Positions 21,907-34,258 of a stretch of DNA of 64,000 nt are shown piece by piece. A program made the position numbers and the translations under genes. This stretch comes from Sipunculus nudus. Lineage: Eukaryota; Annelida; Sipuncula; Golfingiida; Sipunculidae. Under the pieces are notes generated by a model. It did no database searches. It was not told where the DNA came from and saw only the letters and a list, made by a program, of their open reading frames with translations. The DNA lies in NCBI GenBank assembly GCA_026874595.1, contig CM049311.1, positions 38,832,676-38,896,675 of the forward strand, written 5' to 3'. Each line of letters starts with the position of its first letter. Within the stretch, counting starts at the first letter, position 1.

Positions 21907-24900
21907 TTAGCTCAACTGACTGTAAGTCATCTGAGCTATAGCGATCACCCCTTGTCCGTCGTCCGTCCGGCCGTCTGTCCGTTAACAGGGCACAAATCGT
22001 AACCGCTGGACCTGGAATCTTCTAACTTTACATTCAGTGAGGGCCATGAAAAATCTCCTTGAAAACCTGGTATTAGGTCTCTGTTACCCATATTCTTCTA
22101 TGGGCTTCAGAAGTACCCCCCCCCCCCCCCAAGAATAATGGAAAATTTGATACAAAAGCCCAAGTATCTGAACAACAAATGCATTGATTACCATGATTCT
22201 TTGCATAGATATTGATCATGAAGTGTTTTATTAGTTTCTGCAGACTGGTGGCGCTACCTATTTTATTTTTTATTTTTTTTTTTTTACGATTTTTTTCTCT
22301 ATTTTTGAGACCTTAAAAGATGCGGTCATCTGTAAACAGGGCACAAATCGTAACGACTGGACCTAGAATCTTCTCTCTTGTCTTGACATGCAGAGAGGTC
22401 CATGATAAGTCTCCTTGGAAACCTAAAATTCAGTCTCTGTTACCCATATTCTTTGAGCCATGGGGCTCTGAAGTACCCCCCCCCCCCTGAATAATAAAAA
22501 ATTTAATTCAAAAGCTCCAGTATCTGAACAAATAATGCATTGATAACGATGAGCCTTTAATGGAAAAGTTGATACAAAAGCTGAAGTATCTGAACAACTA
22601 ATGCGGAGATCACCATAATTGTTTGTATGGATATTGATCATGGAGAGTTTCATCAGTTTCTGCAGCCTGGGTGCGCCACCTCTATTTTTTTTATTTTTTA
22701 CGAATTTTTTTCTCTATTTTTGAGACCTTGAGATGCGGTCATCAGTTAACAGGGCACAAATCGTAATAACTGGACCTAGAATCTTCTCTCTTGACATGTA
22801 GGGAGGCCCATGAAAAGTCTACGTGGAAACCTGAAATTAGGTCTCTGTTACCCATAAACTCTGAGCTATGGGGCTCCAAAGTAACCCCCCCCCCCCCCCG
22901 AATAATGGAACATTTGATATAAAAGCTCAAGTATCTGAACAACTCATGAATTGATCACCATAATTCTTTGCATAGATATTTCATCAGTTTCTGCAGACTG
23001 GTAGCGCTACCTATATTTTTTAAATTTTTACGATTTTTTTTTTTCTCTATTTTGAGACCTCTTAAGATGCGTTCATCTGTTAACAGGGCACAAATCCTAA
23101 CCATTGGACCTAGAATCTTCTAACTTGACATCCAGGGAGATCCATGAAAAGTCTCATGCGAAACCTGAAATTAGGTCTTTGTTACCCATATTCTCCAAGC
23201 TATGGGGCTCAGAAATACCCCCGGAATAATTAATAATATGATATAAAGCTCCATTACCTGAATGACGAATGCATTTATCGCCATGATTCTTTGCATGCAT
23301 ATTGATCATGAAGTCTTTCATTAGATCCTGCAGACTGGTGGCGCCACCTGAAGTTTAACCCTTTTTTTATATATTTTTATACCTTAATGCGGTCATCTGT
23401 TAACGGGGCACAAATTGTAACGACTGGACCTAGAATCTTCTCTCTTGACATACAGAGAGGTCCATGAAAAGTTTCCTTGGAAACCTGAAGTTAGGTCTCT
23501 GTTACCCATAAACTCTTGAGCTTTTGGGCTCCGAAGTACCCCCCCAGAATAATGGAAAATTTGATACAAAACTCAAGTATCTGAACAACTATTGCATTGA
23601 TCACCATGATTCTTTTCAGCGATATTGATCATGGAATGTTTAATCAGTTTCTGTAGTCTGGTGGTGCCACCTGTATTTTTTCGATGTTTACAAATTTTTT
23701 CTTCATTTTTGAGACCTCTTAAGATGTGGTCATTTGCTAACATGGCACAAGTTGTAATAGCTGGACCTAGAATTTTCTCTCGTGAAATGCATGGAGGCCA
23801 ATGAAAAGTCCCTGTAGTCTCTGTTACCCATAAAATCTGAACTATTGGGCTCTGAAGTACCCTCCACAATAATGGAAAAATTGAAACAAAAGCTCAAGTA
23901 TCTGAACAACCATTGCACTGATCACCATGATTCTTTGCATGGATATTGATCATGGAATGTTTCATCAGTTTCTGCAGTCTAGTGGCGCCACCTGTAATTT
24001 TTCGATTTTTACGAATTTATTTCTCTATTTTTTAAACCATTTAAGATACTTTCATCTGTTAACATGGCACAAATCCTAACCACTTGACTTGGAATCTTCT
24101 AACTTGACATCCAGGGAGATCCATGAAAAGTCTCATGCGAAACCTGAAATTATGTCTTTGTTACCCATATTCTCCAAGCTATGGGGCTCAGAAATACCCC
24201 CCAGAATAATTAAAAATTATGATATAAAGCTCCATTATCTGAACAACGAATGCATTTATCACCATGATTCTTTGCATGCATATTGATCATAGAGTCTTTC
24301 ATTAGACCCTGCAGACTGGTGGCGCTACCTGGATTTTTTAAAAGTTTAACCCTTTTTTTCTCTATTTTTGAGGCCTTTACAGATGCGATCGTCCGTTAAC
24401 AAGGCACAAATTGTAACTATTGGTCCTAGAATCTTCTAACTTGACATCCAGAGAGGTCTGTGAAAAATATCCCTAGAAACTTGAAATTAGGTCTCTTTTA
24501 CCCATATTCTCTGAACTATGGGGCTTATAAACACCCCAAGCATAATTAAAAATTTGATACCAAGCAGGGCACAAATCATAACCATTGGACCTGAAATTTT
24601 CTAACTTAAAATCCAGGGAGGTCCATGAAAAGTCTCGTAGGAAACTTGAAATTAGGTCTCTGTTACCCATATTTTCTGAGCTATGGGGCTTATAAGCACC
24701 CCTCAGAATAACTGAAAATTTAAAACCAAATTAGGGCACAAATCATAACCATTGGGCTCAGAATCTCCTAACTTGATATCCTGAGAGTTCCTCAAAAGTT
24801 CTCACCAAAAACCTGAAATTCAGTCATCGTGACCTTTATTCTCAGTGTTTTGTGGTATGTTTGAGCACCCCAGAAATAATGCCAAATACACACAAATTGC

Positions 24901-25084
24901 CAGATTCCTCAGGAAAAGCTGGTTGGATTGTCATCAAATTATTTTGTGCTTAAGGGTCTTGATGAACTTAAGCTAATATACATGAACAATGATGCCGCCT
25001 ACATTATCATAATTAGTTGCCTGTGCAAGGACATATTGTCAACATGTCAGTCGGCTGAGCGTCATGACCCATGGGTCACTTGTT
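21907..25084 (+). mobile_element. HINE-like family A, longest copy
   Basis: Complete at both ends: TTAGCTCAACTGACTG hairpin and GTCCGTC/GGCCGTC at the start; GTCGGCTGAGCGTCATGACC and CATGGGTCACTTGTT at the end. Landmarks TGGCGC(C/T)A occur near 22247, 22672 (altered), 23005, 23338, 23664 (altered), 23985 and 24320. After 24390 the full units give way to three half-units of ~165 bp. A splice of a foreign unit enters at about 22560 (see findings). No coding content. Confidence 0.8.
24401..24840 (+). repeat. tandem half-units (~165 bp) at the 3' side of the long copy
   Basis: GGCACAAAT(T/C).TAAC opens three successive blocks at about 24405, 24567 and 24736, each followed by the CTTCTAACTTGACAT- and GAAATTAGGTCTCTGTTACCC-type landmarks, but without the GGTGGCGCCACC half. 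Confidence 0.7.
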
Positions 25085-25798
25085 TGAAACTCCCTTAAAT
25101 TAAGATTCCAGGCGACTGTGAAATTAACATATAGGAGGTCTTTTATATATCTTAAACTTAAATATTTATCTTAAACATAAATATTCATCCTAATTCAGCA
25201 GTTTCTTACCCTTTATTTGCGTATAAACTGTTTTTTTTTCCCCCAATCGCCAGGGAAATATGGGCACCCAATATTAGGCACATGCTCATATTACCCCGTG
25301 CCATCCATGCTCATATTCCCCAAGCGACACGTTTCACGTTTATGTGAAGGCTGTATCCTGTGACGATACATACCTTCACTATAACCCTTTAAAACAGGCA
25401 ATAAGACACTGTATGTGAGGGGTGATCATGTATATTTCAGTTGTAATGCATCTTGTGTGCATATTGAAGCTTTCAGTATAAATCAACAATTTAGCAAAAT
25501 GTGCTTTAAATAGTTTTAAAGGAAATTTCATTCGCAAGTCTTAAAGAATCTCGGCCCTCGCTGTCATCAACCTCGCCCGGGCGTTTGCCACCAAAAAAAA
25601 AAAAAAAAAAAACTGCAGGGCAGCAGGTTTACGCTCTTAAAATATTTTTATCCAGGGGTGCTCATATTTCCCATATGCTCATATTACCCCTATGAACCCT
25701 ACATATAATTTTCTGGTGATATTCCTTTAGTTGACAGAACTGATTTTATGTGAACCACTGTCAAATATCGGTCCTTAGTTTTAAGAATATAAGTAAAC

Positions 25799-25859
<61 letters not shown>

Positions 25860-26662
25860 TATGTATAAAAATCCAATACACAGCGTACTTACATTAAGGA
25901 AATGAAATTACCATATTCATTTTTCGTTTTTTTAATTCAATTGCCTCAAATAAAAAATGACGACCATCCTTTATGGCAACCCAACTGAATTATATTTCAG
26001 ATCGACACATTTTGGTAAGATTTAGACTCAGCCAAGCAGATGATCCGGATTATCCTTTCATAAATCCTAAGCTCAAAGTAATGTAACAGGTTATATTGAT
26101 CTACGGACCGTGTCACCAGGACGACCGTATCATACCATATTTGGGGTGGCCATATTTTAACATACGCTGTAACACAAGCAAAACTACATTTTATACAGCG
26201 AGAAAAGATATACAGGCCTGTCTGCTTAAGAAAATACAAACTATGGAGAACTGGAAGAAAAAGCCACCTGGAGCAAGCTCTTGATGTCGCCTCAACGGAG
26301 GGGGGAAAAGTTGATAAGGTAAGTCTCATTTTATAGTGATTAAACTACATCGGTAAATTAATTAGAGTTATGATCTGTAAAGCTACGCCCACGCGGCAAG
26401 AAAACAAGAAAATGCCACACATGACGGACAAATTATTCTCATTGATGTAAGCGGAAATCGAATCATGCCACTGACAGACCTTCAGAAAACCTCAGAGTTA
26501 AATTGTTATAATTGTGTGGGTGTTTAGTCATTCGTTGAAATTGTCGCGGATTTTTTATTTATTTGAAGGAATATATATTTCTCTGAGGTTCACAGGGAAA
26601 GTATGCGTATAAAATTGATACTTTTACAAAAAGCTTGGTCATATTTGTAACATTTACTACTA
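25085..26662. other. no recognised gene; right shell end and AT-rich sequence
   Basis: 25250-25701 carries the GCTCATATTACCCC motifs of the TIR shell and a poly(A) run near 25593. After 25856 there is AT-rich sequence with overlapping short frames on both strands (25997-26329 minus, 26096-26284 plus) that have no recognisable domain. A GATAAGGTAAGT donor-like site at 26313-26324 has no supported exon. Confidence 0.4.
25804..25855. repeat. (TA)n microsatellite
   Basis: About 26 uninterrupted TA units. Confidence 0.95.
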
Positions 26663-26717
26663 CAGTAAAATCTCGCCTGACGATACGAAAACCCCGCTAT
26701 CATGACCACTCTATTAA

Positions 26718-26870
26718 AGGCGGTTTCACACCGGATGCGTCCGAACGAATTTAACGTCCGAACGAAAATTTGCTGTGCGAACGAAAAAATAAAATCCTTT
26801 ATTTTCTGTTGGCACATACACACCTAATCCGAACGATGCTATCCGAACGAAAAAAAATAGAACATGTTCT
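26718..26870 (+). repeat. foldback arm A, left
   Basis: About 150 bp, roughly 95 percent identical by eye to the reverse complement of 28270-28430. It ends at the palindrome AGAACATGTTCT, immediately followed by the start of arm B. Confidence 0.8.
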
Positions 26871-28261
26871 AAAGGCGGTTTCACACCGGATGCGTCCGAA
26901 CGAATATGACACGAACGAATATTTCTGTCGTTCCGATTAAAATCCTGTCGCATCCGAAATTTCATTCACACCAAATCCGAACGATATTTATATGTTTCCG
27001 ACCGAGGAATTCTCGTCTCCGAAATTCGTATTGTACAGCTACATGAAAAATATATCGGATGCACTGCAATATAGGCTTTATTGCCCCCCCCACACACACA
27101 CATATATATATGTTTATATAAACATATATATATAGACCTATACAGAAAAATGTCACATATTTTTGAACATCTAAATTGATTTTCTCATTAATTTTGTTAT
27201 TGATTATAATAAATAAAAAAATTTTAACTCTGATAGACTGTATAATAGAAAATTGTTTGGCCTTGCTTGGTACCAGCTATAGCCATGAGCTCACAGGTGA
27301 CATATATTTTTAACCACTGACTGGACCCAGATTCCGATTTCAACATGCCTTTAAAAATTTTACAACCTGTTGTTTCAACAGAACAGATTCCATTGCAACT
27401 CCTGCATTTCAAGTTAAATTAAAGTTTCAATCACTTGTTTAGTTTGATTTATATTTGATTTTCAAATCTGCCAATATGATTTAGAACAGTCTGCCCTTAG
27501 CTCTGAAACTTCTGTTATATGCAAAACGTTAAACTAAAAATAATACTTTTGTAATAATAAAAATGAAAAAATTAAGTTATTGTTTCATGATTTTTTTTTC
27601 TAAATATATCGCGGAACTTTTTTTCGGGGGAGGGTTTGGGTAATGATTAACACCAAGTCCTGGACAATGTTACTTATTTGTGTACATATCGCTTATACAG
27701 CTGACTTACATTCAGGGGCGTCAATATAGGGGTATGTGTGTGTGTGTGGGGGGGGGGTTGCTAGGGGGGATGATCAATGTAATCATCCCTCCCCCTTTTC
27801 AGAGATAACTGTTATATATTGCAAATTATATATTAAGAATTAGAATATCCCATGTAATGTTATATCTTAACCTGGTTTAAAAGTCTAAATGTTTTGTCCT
27901 CGATTGTAAATTAAAATAAGTGGCCAAGCGATGATTGAAATCCCCTTCGATTAAACTATGATTTTTCCCCGAGAAATATACATATTATATAAAGAGAAGT
28001 CTGATTTTAATGGAAAAAATCATTAGAGCTAAAAAAAAAAAGCTATAAATATTTGTTTAAATCAAATAAATTTGATCGAAATAAAAATGCCTCTTTATAT
28101 ATTTTCTTTTATCACATAATTTTAGAAAAGTGGACAAGGAAACAACATTTCTTTGTCGTTTGGGTATTATATATCATATAGGTAACGTACAAATGAACCA
28201 GTCTGGTAATAAATGTTCCAGCTCTTTTGTGTTGAAGGTAAAAAGAAGCCATTCTTGTCCG

Positions 28262-28430
28262 ATGCGAACGACAAAAAATAGAACATGTTCTATTTTTTTC
28301 GTTCGGATGGCATCGTTCGGATTAGGTGTGTATGCACCAACATAAAATAAAGAATTTTATTTTTTCGTTCGTACAGCAAATCTTCGTTCGGACGTAAAAT
28401 TCGTTCGGACGCATCCGGTGTGAAACCGCC
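28262..28430 (-). repeat. foldback arm A, right
   Basis: Inverted partner of the left arm, ending GAAACCGCC and TTAA (28431-28434). It extends through the AGAACATGTTCT palindrome that ends the left arm. Confidence 0.8.
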
Positions 28431-29130
28431 TTAATTTTTGTCGTTCGCAAAATTCCATGGTAAATTCTTATTGTTAATATATCGTTTTCAATATATTACA
28501 GTTAATTTCTGAAGGAGGGGGGGATATTACATCCCCACTAGCCCCCCCCCCCCCCCCATATTGTCGCCCCTGAATATAAAAATAAGCAACATTATCAAGG
28601 AATCAGTGTTCATTACGCAACCCCTCCCCGAAAATAAAATGTTCCTCGATAAATTTAGAAAAAAATATAATGAAACTAACTTTTTTTCATGTGTCATTTT
28701 TATTATTACAAAAGTATTATTTTTAGCTAAACGTTTTGCATATAAACAGAAGTTTCAAAGCTTTGGGCAGACTGTTCTAAATCATATTGGCACATTTGAA
28801 AATAAAATATAAATCAAAATAAATTAGTGATCCAAATTTTGATTTAACTTGAAATGCAGGAGTTGTAATGGAATCTGTTCTGTTGAAACAACAGGTTGCA
28901 CAATTAATTTTTAAGGCATGTTGCAATGGGAATCTGGGTTCAGTCAGTGGTATAAATATATGTCACCTGTGAACTCATGACTGAAGCTTGTACCTAGCAA
29001 GGCCTAATAATTTTCAATTATACAGTCAGTACACTCAGAGAAAAACTTAATTATTAATTATTATTGATAACAAAATTAATGAGAAAATCAATTTACAAGT
29101 TAAAAAATATTCGACATTTTACTGTATAAG

Positions 29131-29268
<138 letters not shown>

Positions 29269-29374
29269 TTAATAAACTAAAAGGTTTATCTATCTGAAAA
29301 GTCTATCTAAAAGGCGTCACTATTTTTCTTTACCTTCGCTTCAGCTACAGAATAACACGGTTATACCACTTATA

Positions 29375-29382
<8 letters not shown>

Positions 29383-29430
<48 letters not shown>
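29383..29430. repeat. (TTA)n(TA)n microsatellite
   Basis: TTATTATTA passing into about 20 TA units. Confidence 0.9.
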
Positions 29431-29433
<3 letters not shown>

Positions 29434-30189
29434 GGCAATAAAGCCTATATTGTAGTGAATCCGATATATTTCTCATATAGCTGTCCAATACGAATTTCGG
29501 AGACGAAAATTCCTCGGTCGGAAACCAAAAATATCGTTCGGATTTGGTGTGAATGAAATTTCGGATGCGACAGGATTTTAGTCGGAACAACAGAAATATT
29601 CGTTCGTTTCATATTCGTTCGGACGCACCTGGTGTGAAACCGCCTTAAGACAACACACTTTTTTGGTCCCGGACAAATGAAAATCATGATAAAAACTCAT
29701 GCTAACACGACTAACCCGTTAACACGACCAGTTGGCTGGTCCCGCAGGTGGTCGTGTTAGAGAGGTTTCATTTTCTTGTAATTCCTTATTATATTGACAC
29801 TAATCAGAGTATACTTCATGGCAAGGTTCATTTAAGAAACGAATTATTTTATGCAGTTTTTTTCTGGCAGCGCAGTGATAAAACCAATTTACTGAATGAA
29901 AATGCCAGGTTGAACGCCATCAATTCGTTTACTGTGTCGTTAATTCAAAGATGTTATATATATTTTCTCTTGATATGATATATTTGAATATATACTCTTA
30001 TGTATGTTTATGTTAGATATATACCTGAACAAAACTATGAAATACGATTTTTGGTATTTAGCAAATTGTTTCTTTATGGCACAGTTTTCTAAACCCACAG
30101 GTAAAGGCTACATTTTTTGTCTAACTTCATTGATTTCCTCCCCTGGGATGTTACTGGCGTCAGGAATGGCAAAAAGTAGGAAAGTTGAA

Positions 30190-30325
30190 TCATCCGATTT
30201 TTTTATTCCTTCATCATATCTACCGAATTTCTGGCCGGATCAAAATCGGCCGAAAAAAACCCTGACATTGAAAAGGAGTATTGCAGCCGATTTTTCCTGC
30301 CGAATTTAAACAAATGTTGGCCGGC
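30190..30325. repeat. GGCCGG-rich interspersed repeat, copy 1
   Basis: It contains CTACCGAATTTCTGGCCGG, AAAATCGGCCG, then GCAGCCGATTTTTCCTGCCG and TTGGCCGGC. The same blocks occur in a different order at 34610-34925. Confidence 0.5.
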
Positions 30326-30964
30326 TTTATAGGTGGGCATATAAGCCTAATATTTGCTAACGTGGACGCTTGATTAAAAATTTGTGCAGTTATATATTTT
30401 TTTAGAATATATCCCGATCTGACCCCAACCTGGAGCCGCACCAAATTTAATGTGCTTCAAAGAATTCGTGGATATCGGTTTAGTAATTTAAACAGTCTTG
30501 AACAAACATGCTAACTTTCTTGGTGAGGTAAAATACGACAGTCATTGGCTTTCGTCTTTACTGGGTTGTTACAGGTAGATGTAAGATGGACGTGGGATTC
30601 TCCCATCTGACAGATTGCTCTATATGCGATGGTTTTTCATCTGATTTCTTTTACTTTTATCTATATATAAAGAAGAGCAGGTGTACCCCCGGATATTCAG
30701 TAATTCAATTTATACATACCGGAAATCCTTACAGGCGGCCAATTCAATATTAATCCAAACACGCCCTTTAAAAAGTAGTCTCTGAGCTTAGATCACTTAA
30801 GCAACGTTACCATTCAGTGATAAAATGGTTTTTTGCCCATGTTCCGGATGCTTGCTATATTCAAAACATGAAAAAAAAAAATACACAACTGATGGAAGTA
30901 AATTATGGAAGGTGTCATTGGTAAACTGGCCGGAACTAGAATTTATGTCACAAGACGGAAACAG

Positions 30965-32465
30965 CCATCCTTCAAACTTCCACCTTTTCACCTCGCCTCC
31001 TCCCAAAAGAGATGAAACACAAATCCTTCATACTTCTACCTTTCAACTCGCCTCCTCCCAAAAAGACGGAAACACCAATCCTTCAAACGTCTATCTATCA
31101 ACTCGCCTCCTCCCAAATAGATGGAAACCCCAATCCTTCAAACGTCTATCTATCAACTCGCCTCCTCCCAAAAGAGACGAAACACCAATCCTTCATACTT
31201 CTACCTTTCAACTCGCCTCCTCCCAAAAAGACGGTAACCAATCCTTCAAACGTCTATCTATCAACTCGCCTCCTCCCAAACAGATGGAAACACCAATCCT
31301 TCAAACGTCTATCTATCAACTCGCCTCCTCCCAAAAGAGACGAAACACAATGCTTCATACTTCTACCTTTCAACTCGCCTCCTCCCAAAAAAGACGGAAA
31401 CACCAATACTTCAAACGTCTATCTATCAACTCGCCTCCTCCCAAAAGAAACGAAACACCAATCCTTCATACTTCTACCTATCAACTCGCCTCCTCCCAAA
31501 AAGACGGAAACACCAAACCTTCAAACGTCTGTCTATCAACTCACCTCCTCCCAAATAGATGGAAACACCAATCCTTCAAACATCTATCTATCAACTCGCC
31601 TCCTCCCAAATAGATGGAAACACCAATACTTCAAACGTCTATCTATCAACTCGCCTCCTCCCAAAAGAGACGAAACACAAATCCTTCATACTTCTACCTG
31701 TCAACTCGCCTCCTCCCAAAAAGACGGAAACACCAATCCTTCAAACGTCTATCAACTTGCCTCCTCCCAAATAGATGGAAACACCAATCCTTCAAACTTC
31801 TACTTTTCAACTCGCCTCCTCCCAAAAAACGGAAACACCAATCCTTCAAACGTCTATCTATCAACTCGCCTCCTCTCAAATAGATGTAAACACCAATCCT
31901 TCAAACGTCTGTCTATCAACTCACCTCCTCCCAAATAGATGGAAACACCAATCCTTCAAACGTCTATCTATCAACTTGCCTCCTCCCAAATAGATGGAAA
32001 CACCAATCCTTCAAACTTCTATCTATCAACTCGCCTCCTCTCAAATAGATGGAAACACCAATCCTTCAAACGTCTATCTATCAAATCGCCTCCTCTCAAA
32101 TAGACGGAAACACCAATCCTCCAAACGTCTATCTATCAACTCGCCTCCTCTCAAATAGACGGAAACACCAATCCTTCAAACGTCTATCTATCAAATCGCC
32201 TCCTCCCAAAAAACGGAAACACCAATCCTTCAAACGTCTATCTATCAACTCGCCTCCTCTCAAATAGATGGAAACACCAATCCTTCAAACGTCTATCTAT
32301 CAAATCGCCTCCTCTCAAATAGACGGAAACACCAATCCTCCAAACGTCTATCTATCAACTCGCCTCCTCTCAAATAGACGGAAACCCCAATCCTTCAAAC
32401 GTCTATCTATCAAAACGCCTCCTCCCAAATAGATGGAAACACCAATCCTTCATACTTCTACCTAT
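30965..32465 (+). repeat. 55-bp minisatellite, about 27 copies
   Basis: The unit is GGAAACACCAATCCTTCAAA, then CGTCTATCTATCAACTCGCC, then TCCTCCCAAATAGAT. Early units alternate two types (CAAACGTCTATCTATC and CATACTTCTACCTTTC), giving a higher-order pattern; later units are more uniform. Because the unit is 55 bp (one more than a multiple of three) and free of stops in the forward frames, long frames of 262 and 308 codons appear by themselves. They translate as a 55-residue repeat made of three frames of the same DNA (for example QTSIYQLASSQ and RLSINSPPPK). No start context, intron or homologue supports expression, so I treat them as a by-product of the array. Confidence 0.9.
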
Positions 32466-32597
32466 CACCAAGCTTCCTTACGAAAATAATTTGGTTGACC
32501 GCAATTATGACCGTAATATTCTTGTATTTACTGTCCCTGAATTATGAAAATAAATGTTGATACCTGAATTAGAAGTACTTTTTTTCTAATGGAATTG

Positions 32598-32680
32598 TAC
32601 GCTCTTGACACAGCGCTTCACCCATAGGCCTGCTACCTATATCTTTAGAAGCGCATGATTTCCGCTCCATCGGGAGCGTA
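32598..32680. mobile_element. Mutator-like MITE, minimal 83-bp copy
   Basis: Starts TACGCTCTTGACACAGCGC and ends CGGGAGCGTA, with the CTTTAGAAGCGCATGATTTC block shared with the 55.7 and 62.5 kb copies. It is flanked by a 9-bp duplication, ATGGAATTG (32589-32597) and ATGGAATCG (32681-32689), with one mismatch. The 9-bp duplication points to a MULE transposase; the copy is almost only ends. Confidence 0.75.
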
Positions 32681-32689
32681 ATGGAATCG

Positions 32690-33665
32690 CCATTTTTAAC
32701 AAACCACCTCAATATGCCGAGTCCACGTGGGCCACAAGAATGTCGTGGATGCCTGAGGAGAAACCCATCTTAAACACCCTTATTACTGGTATAAATAAAT
32801 TCTCTTCTACTGCACCCAAACTTGTGTTTTATAAGAGTTGAATTCGGGTTTCCTTGATTTAAGGTTTAAAACATGATAATAAAAGTACAGTTGCGTTCGA
32901 TTCAAATTTGAAAAAAAATTGTCCTTACCAGAAGTTTATATGTAGCAACAAATACAAAGTTACTTTTCTTTACCCCTGGGATGGAAGAGTAAAATAATGA
33001 CAAAGTCCTGAAGTAATGGTCCTTTGAATAAGATGCATAAAACCTGGAACACTGCAAATAACACAAAGGAAGAACAGCTCAGAACAGGTTTGATGGGACT
33101 TTGAAGGTACATAAAAATTCATGTGTTTATAAGGGTAACATTAATAGGGAAATGAATTTGCTCCCATAAGCAGCTGTAACGTTTTCTTTAAAAATTATTT
33201 TGGGTTGAGGTTACCGCCTCTATTCTAAATGGTTGATTATAAGTAAGTACAATGTACATCTGCAGAATTCCACTGCGACGTCGGACCACGTGACCGGGGC
33301 TTACACGCGATAGTCCTGGCGTCAACCAGGCTGAGTGTACAATTTCTGCGGGTCCTGGGTGTCCCGACCGGCTTCCGTGGTCTACGGGAGCGGTAGGGTT
33401 TTTCATGGTCGGTCCCAACCCAGGATGAGCTTTCTACAGGATTAATGGGAAGGCTGTGCCCATAATTTGTATTTTACTCCCAAATAATGAGGATGAAATA
33501 CATCCTGGACCCGCAGAAGAAACTTTAAATTTCAGTTTGCTACTTCTAAAAAAAAAGCATTATTATACACCTCATGCAGACCATCCCTTAGCTTGGCTGC
33601 AGTCAACATTTGGCCGACACATATCTGAGCATTACTCTTTGTTCTTGTTTATACACAATATTTTA

Positions 33666-33697
<32 letters not shown>

Positions 33698-34258
33698 ATA
33701 CTAAAAGTCCCCTCTAAATTATCGATGACACATGTATAATAACACCGTCTGCGCGGACATGGGAAGCCTGACGTTCTGGCTGTCATGGCGTTTCAAGTTG
33801 TCGGTTTCAGTTAAGTTTATGCTCGAGATGGTTAAAAAACAGCGGATGTGTGAGCTACCTGGTGCAGTGCTTTCTTCGACATCTTTCCAAACAATTTTCC
33901 TTTAATCTAAAAAAAACCCTCAGAAACTGCACGCTTAAACTACCCAGATTGCGTAACTACTTTCCTACAGAAGGTGTAGGAAAAAACGTGTGCACCATGG
34001 AAGGGGGAGAGCCACCTGTGTCGCACGGCAAGACCGCTATATGTAACCTCTTTTAAAAGGTCTTCTGTCCGGTCTTGAGTATCTTTACAACTTTTACTGC
34101 AAGAAAAGTAAATGAAAATGCGTGTCTCTTAATTTCCCATAGTCTGGCTCGGTGTGATTCGCGACGCCAACTCGCGTATCAAACCGAGCGCCATTTCGGG
34201 CCACTGACAATAGAGATTCTCCGTCCAGCGTCAGAGTGCCTTTAGATCTTGCAGACCC
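32690..34258. other. no recognised gene; one TA tract
   Basis: A GC-richer patch at 33260-33420 gives a 76-codon minus-strand frame without recognisable features. A plus frame at 33850-34056 is likewise unrecognised. A TA microsatellite spans 33667-33701. Confidence 0.4.

Larger units (their letters stand above)
15849..25701. mobile_element. TIR-bounded DNA transposon shell carrying nested elements
   Basis: The left end reads TAGGGTACATAGGGG then GAATATGAG; the right end, reverse complemented, reads TAGGGTTCATAGGGG then TAATATGAG, about 22 matches in 25. GCTCATATT(A/G)CCC motifs recur inside both ends (16035-16093 on the left; 25289-25325 and 25660-25690 on the right), as expected of subterminal transposase-binding sites. 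A TA may be the target duplication. No transposase frame is present; nearly all of the interior consists of later insertions. The pairing over 9.85 kb is inferred from sequence match and could instead be two separate insertions. Confidence 0.5.

Noticed and set aside
26096-26323. Exon ending at the GATAAGGTAAGT donor-like site
   Set aside because: The frames leading into the site are interrupted or very short and no acceptor is convincing.
26855-26870. AGAACATGTTCT as a steroid hormone response element
   Set aside because: It lacks the three-base spacer of the canonical site and lies in a foldback arm, where it is better explained as part of the element.
30825-31938. Long plus-strand frames of 262 and 308 codons as a repeat protein gene
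   Set aside because: They are a by-product of a 55-bp tandem unit lacking stops in forward frames; the same DNA is read in three frames in succession. No promoter, intron or homologue.
33480-33540. HPGPAEETLN resembling the NPGP of 2A peptides at LINE N-termini
   Set aside because: The diagnostic residues before NPGP are missing and no reverse transcriptase follows.
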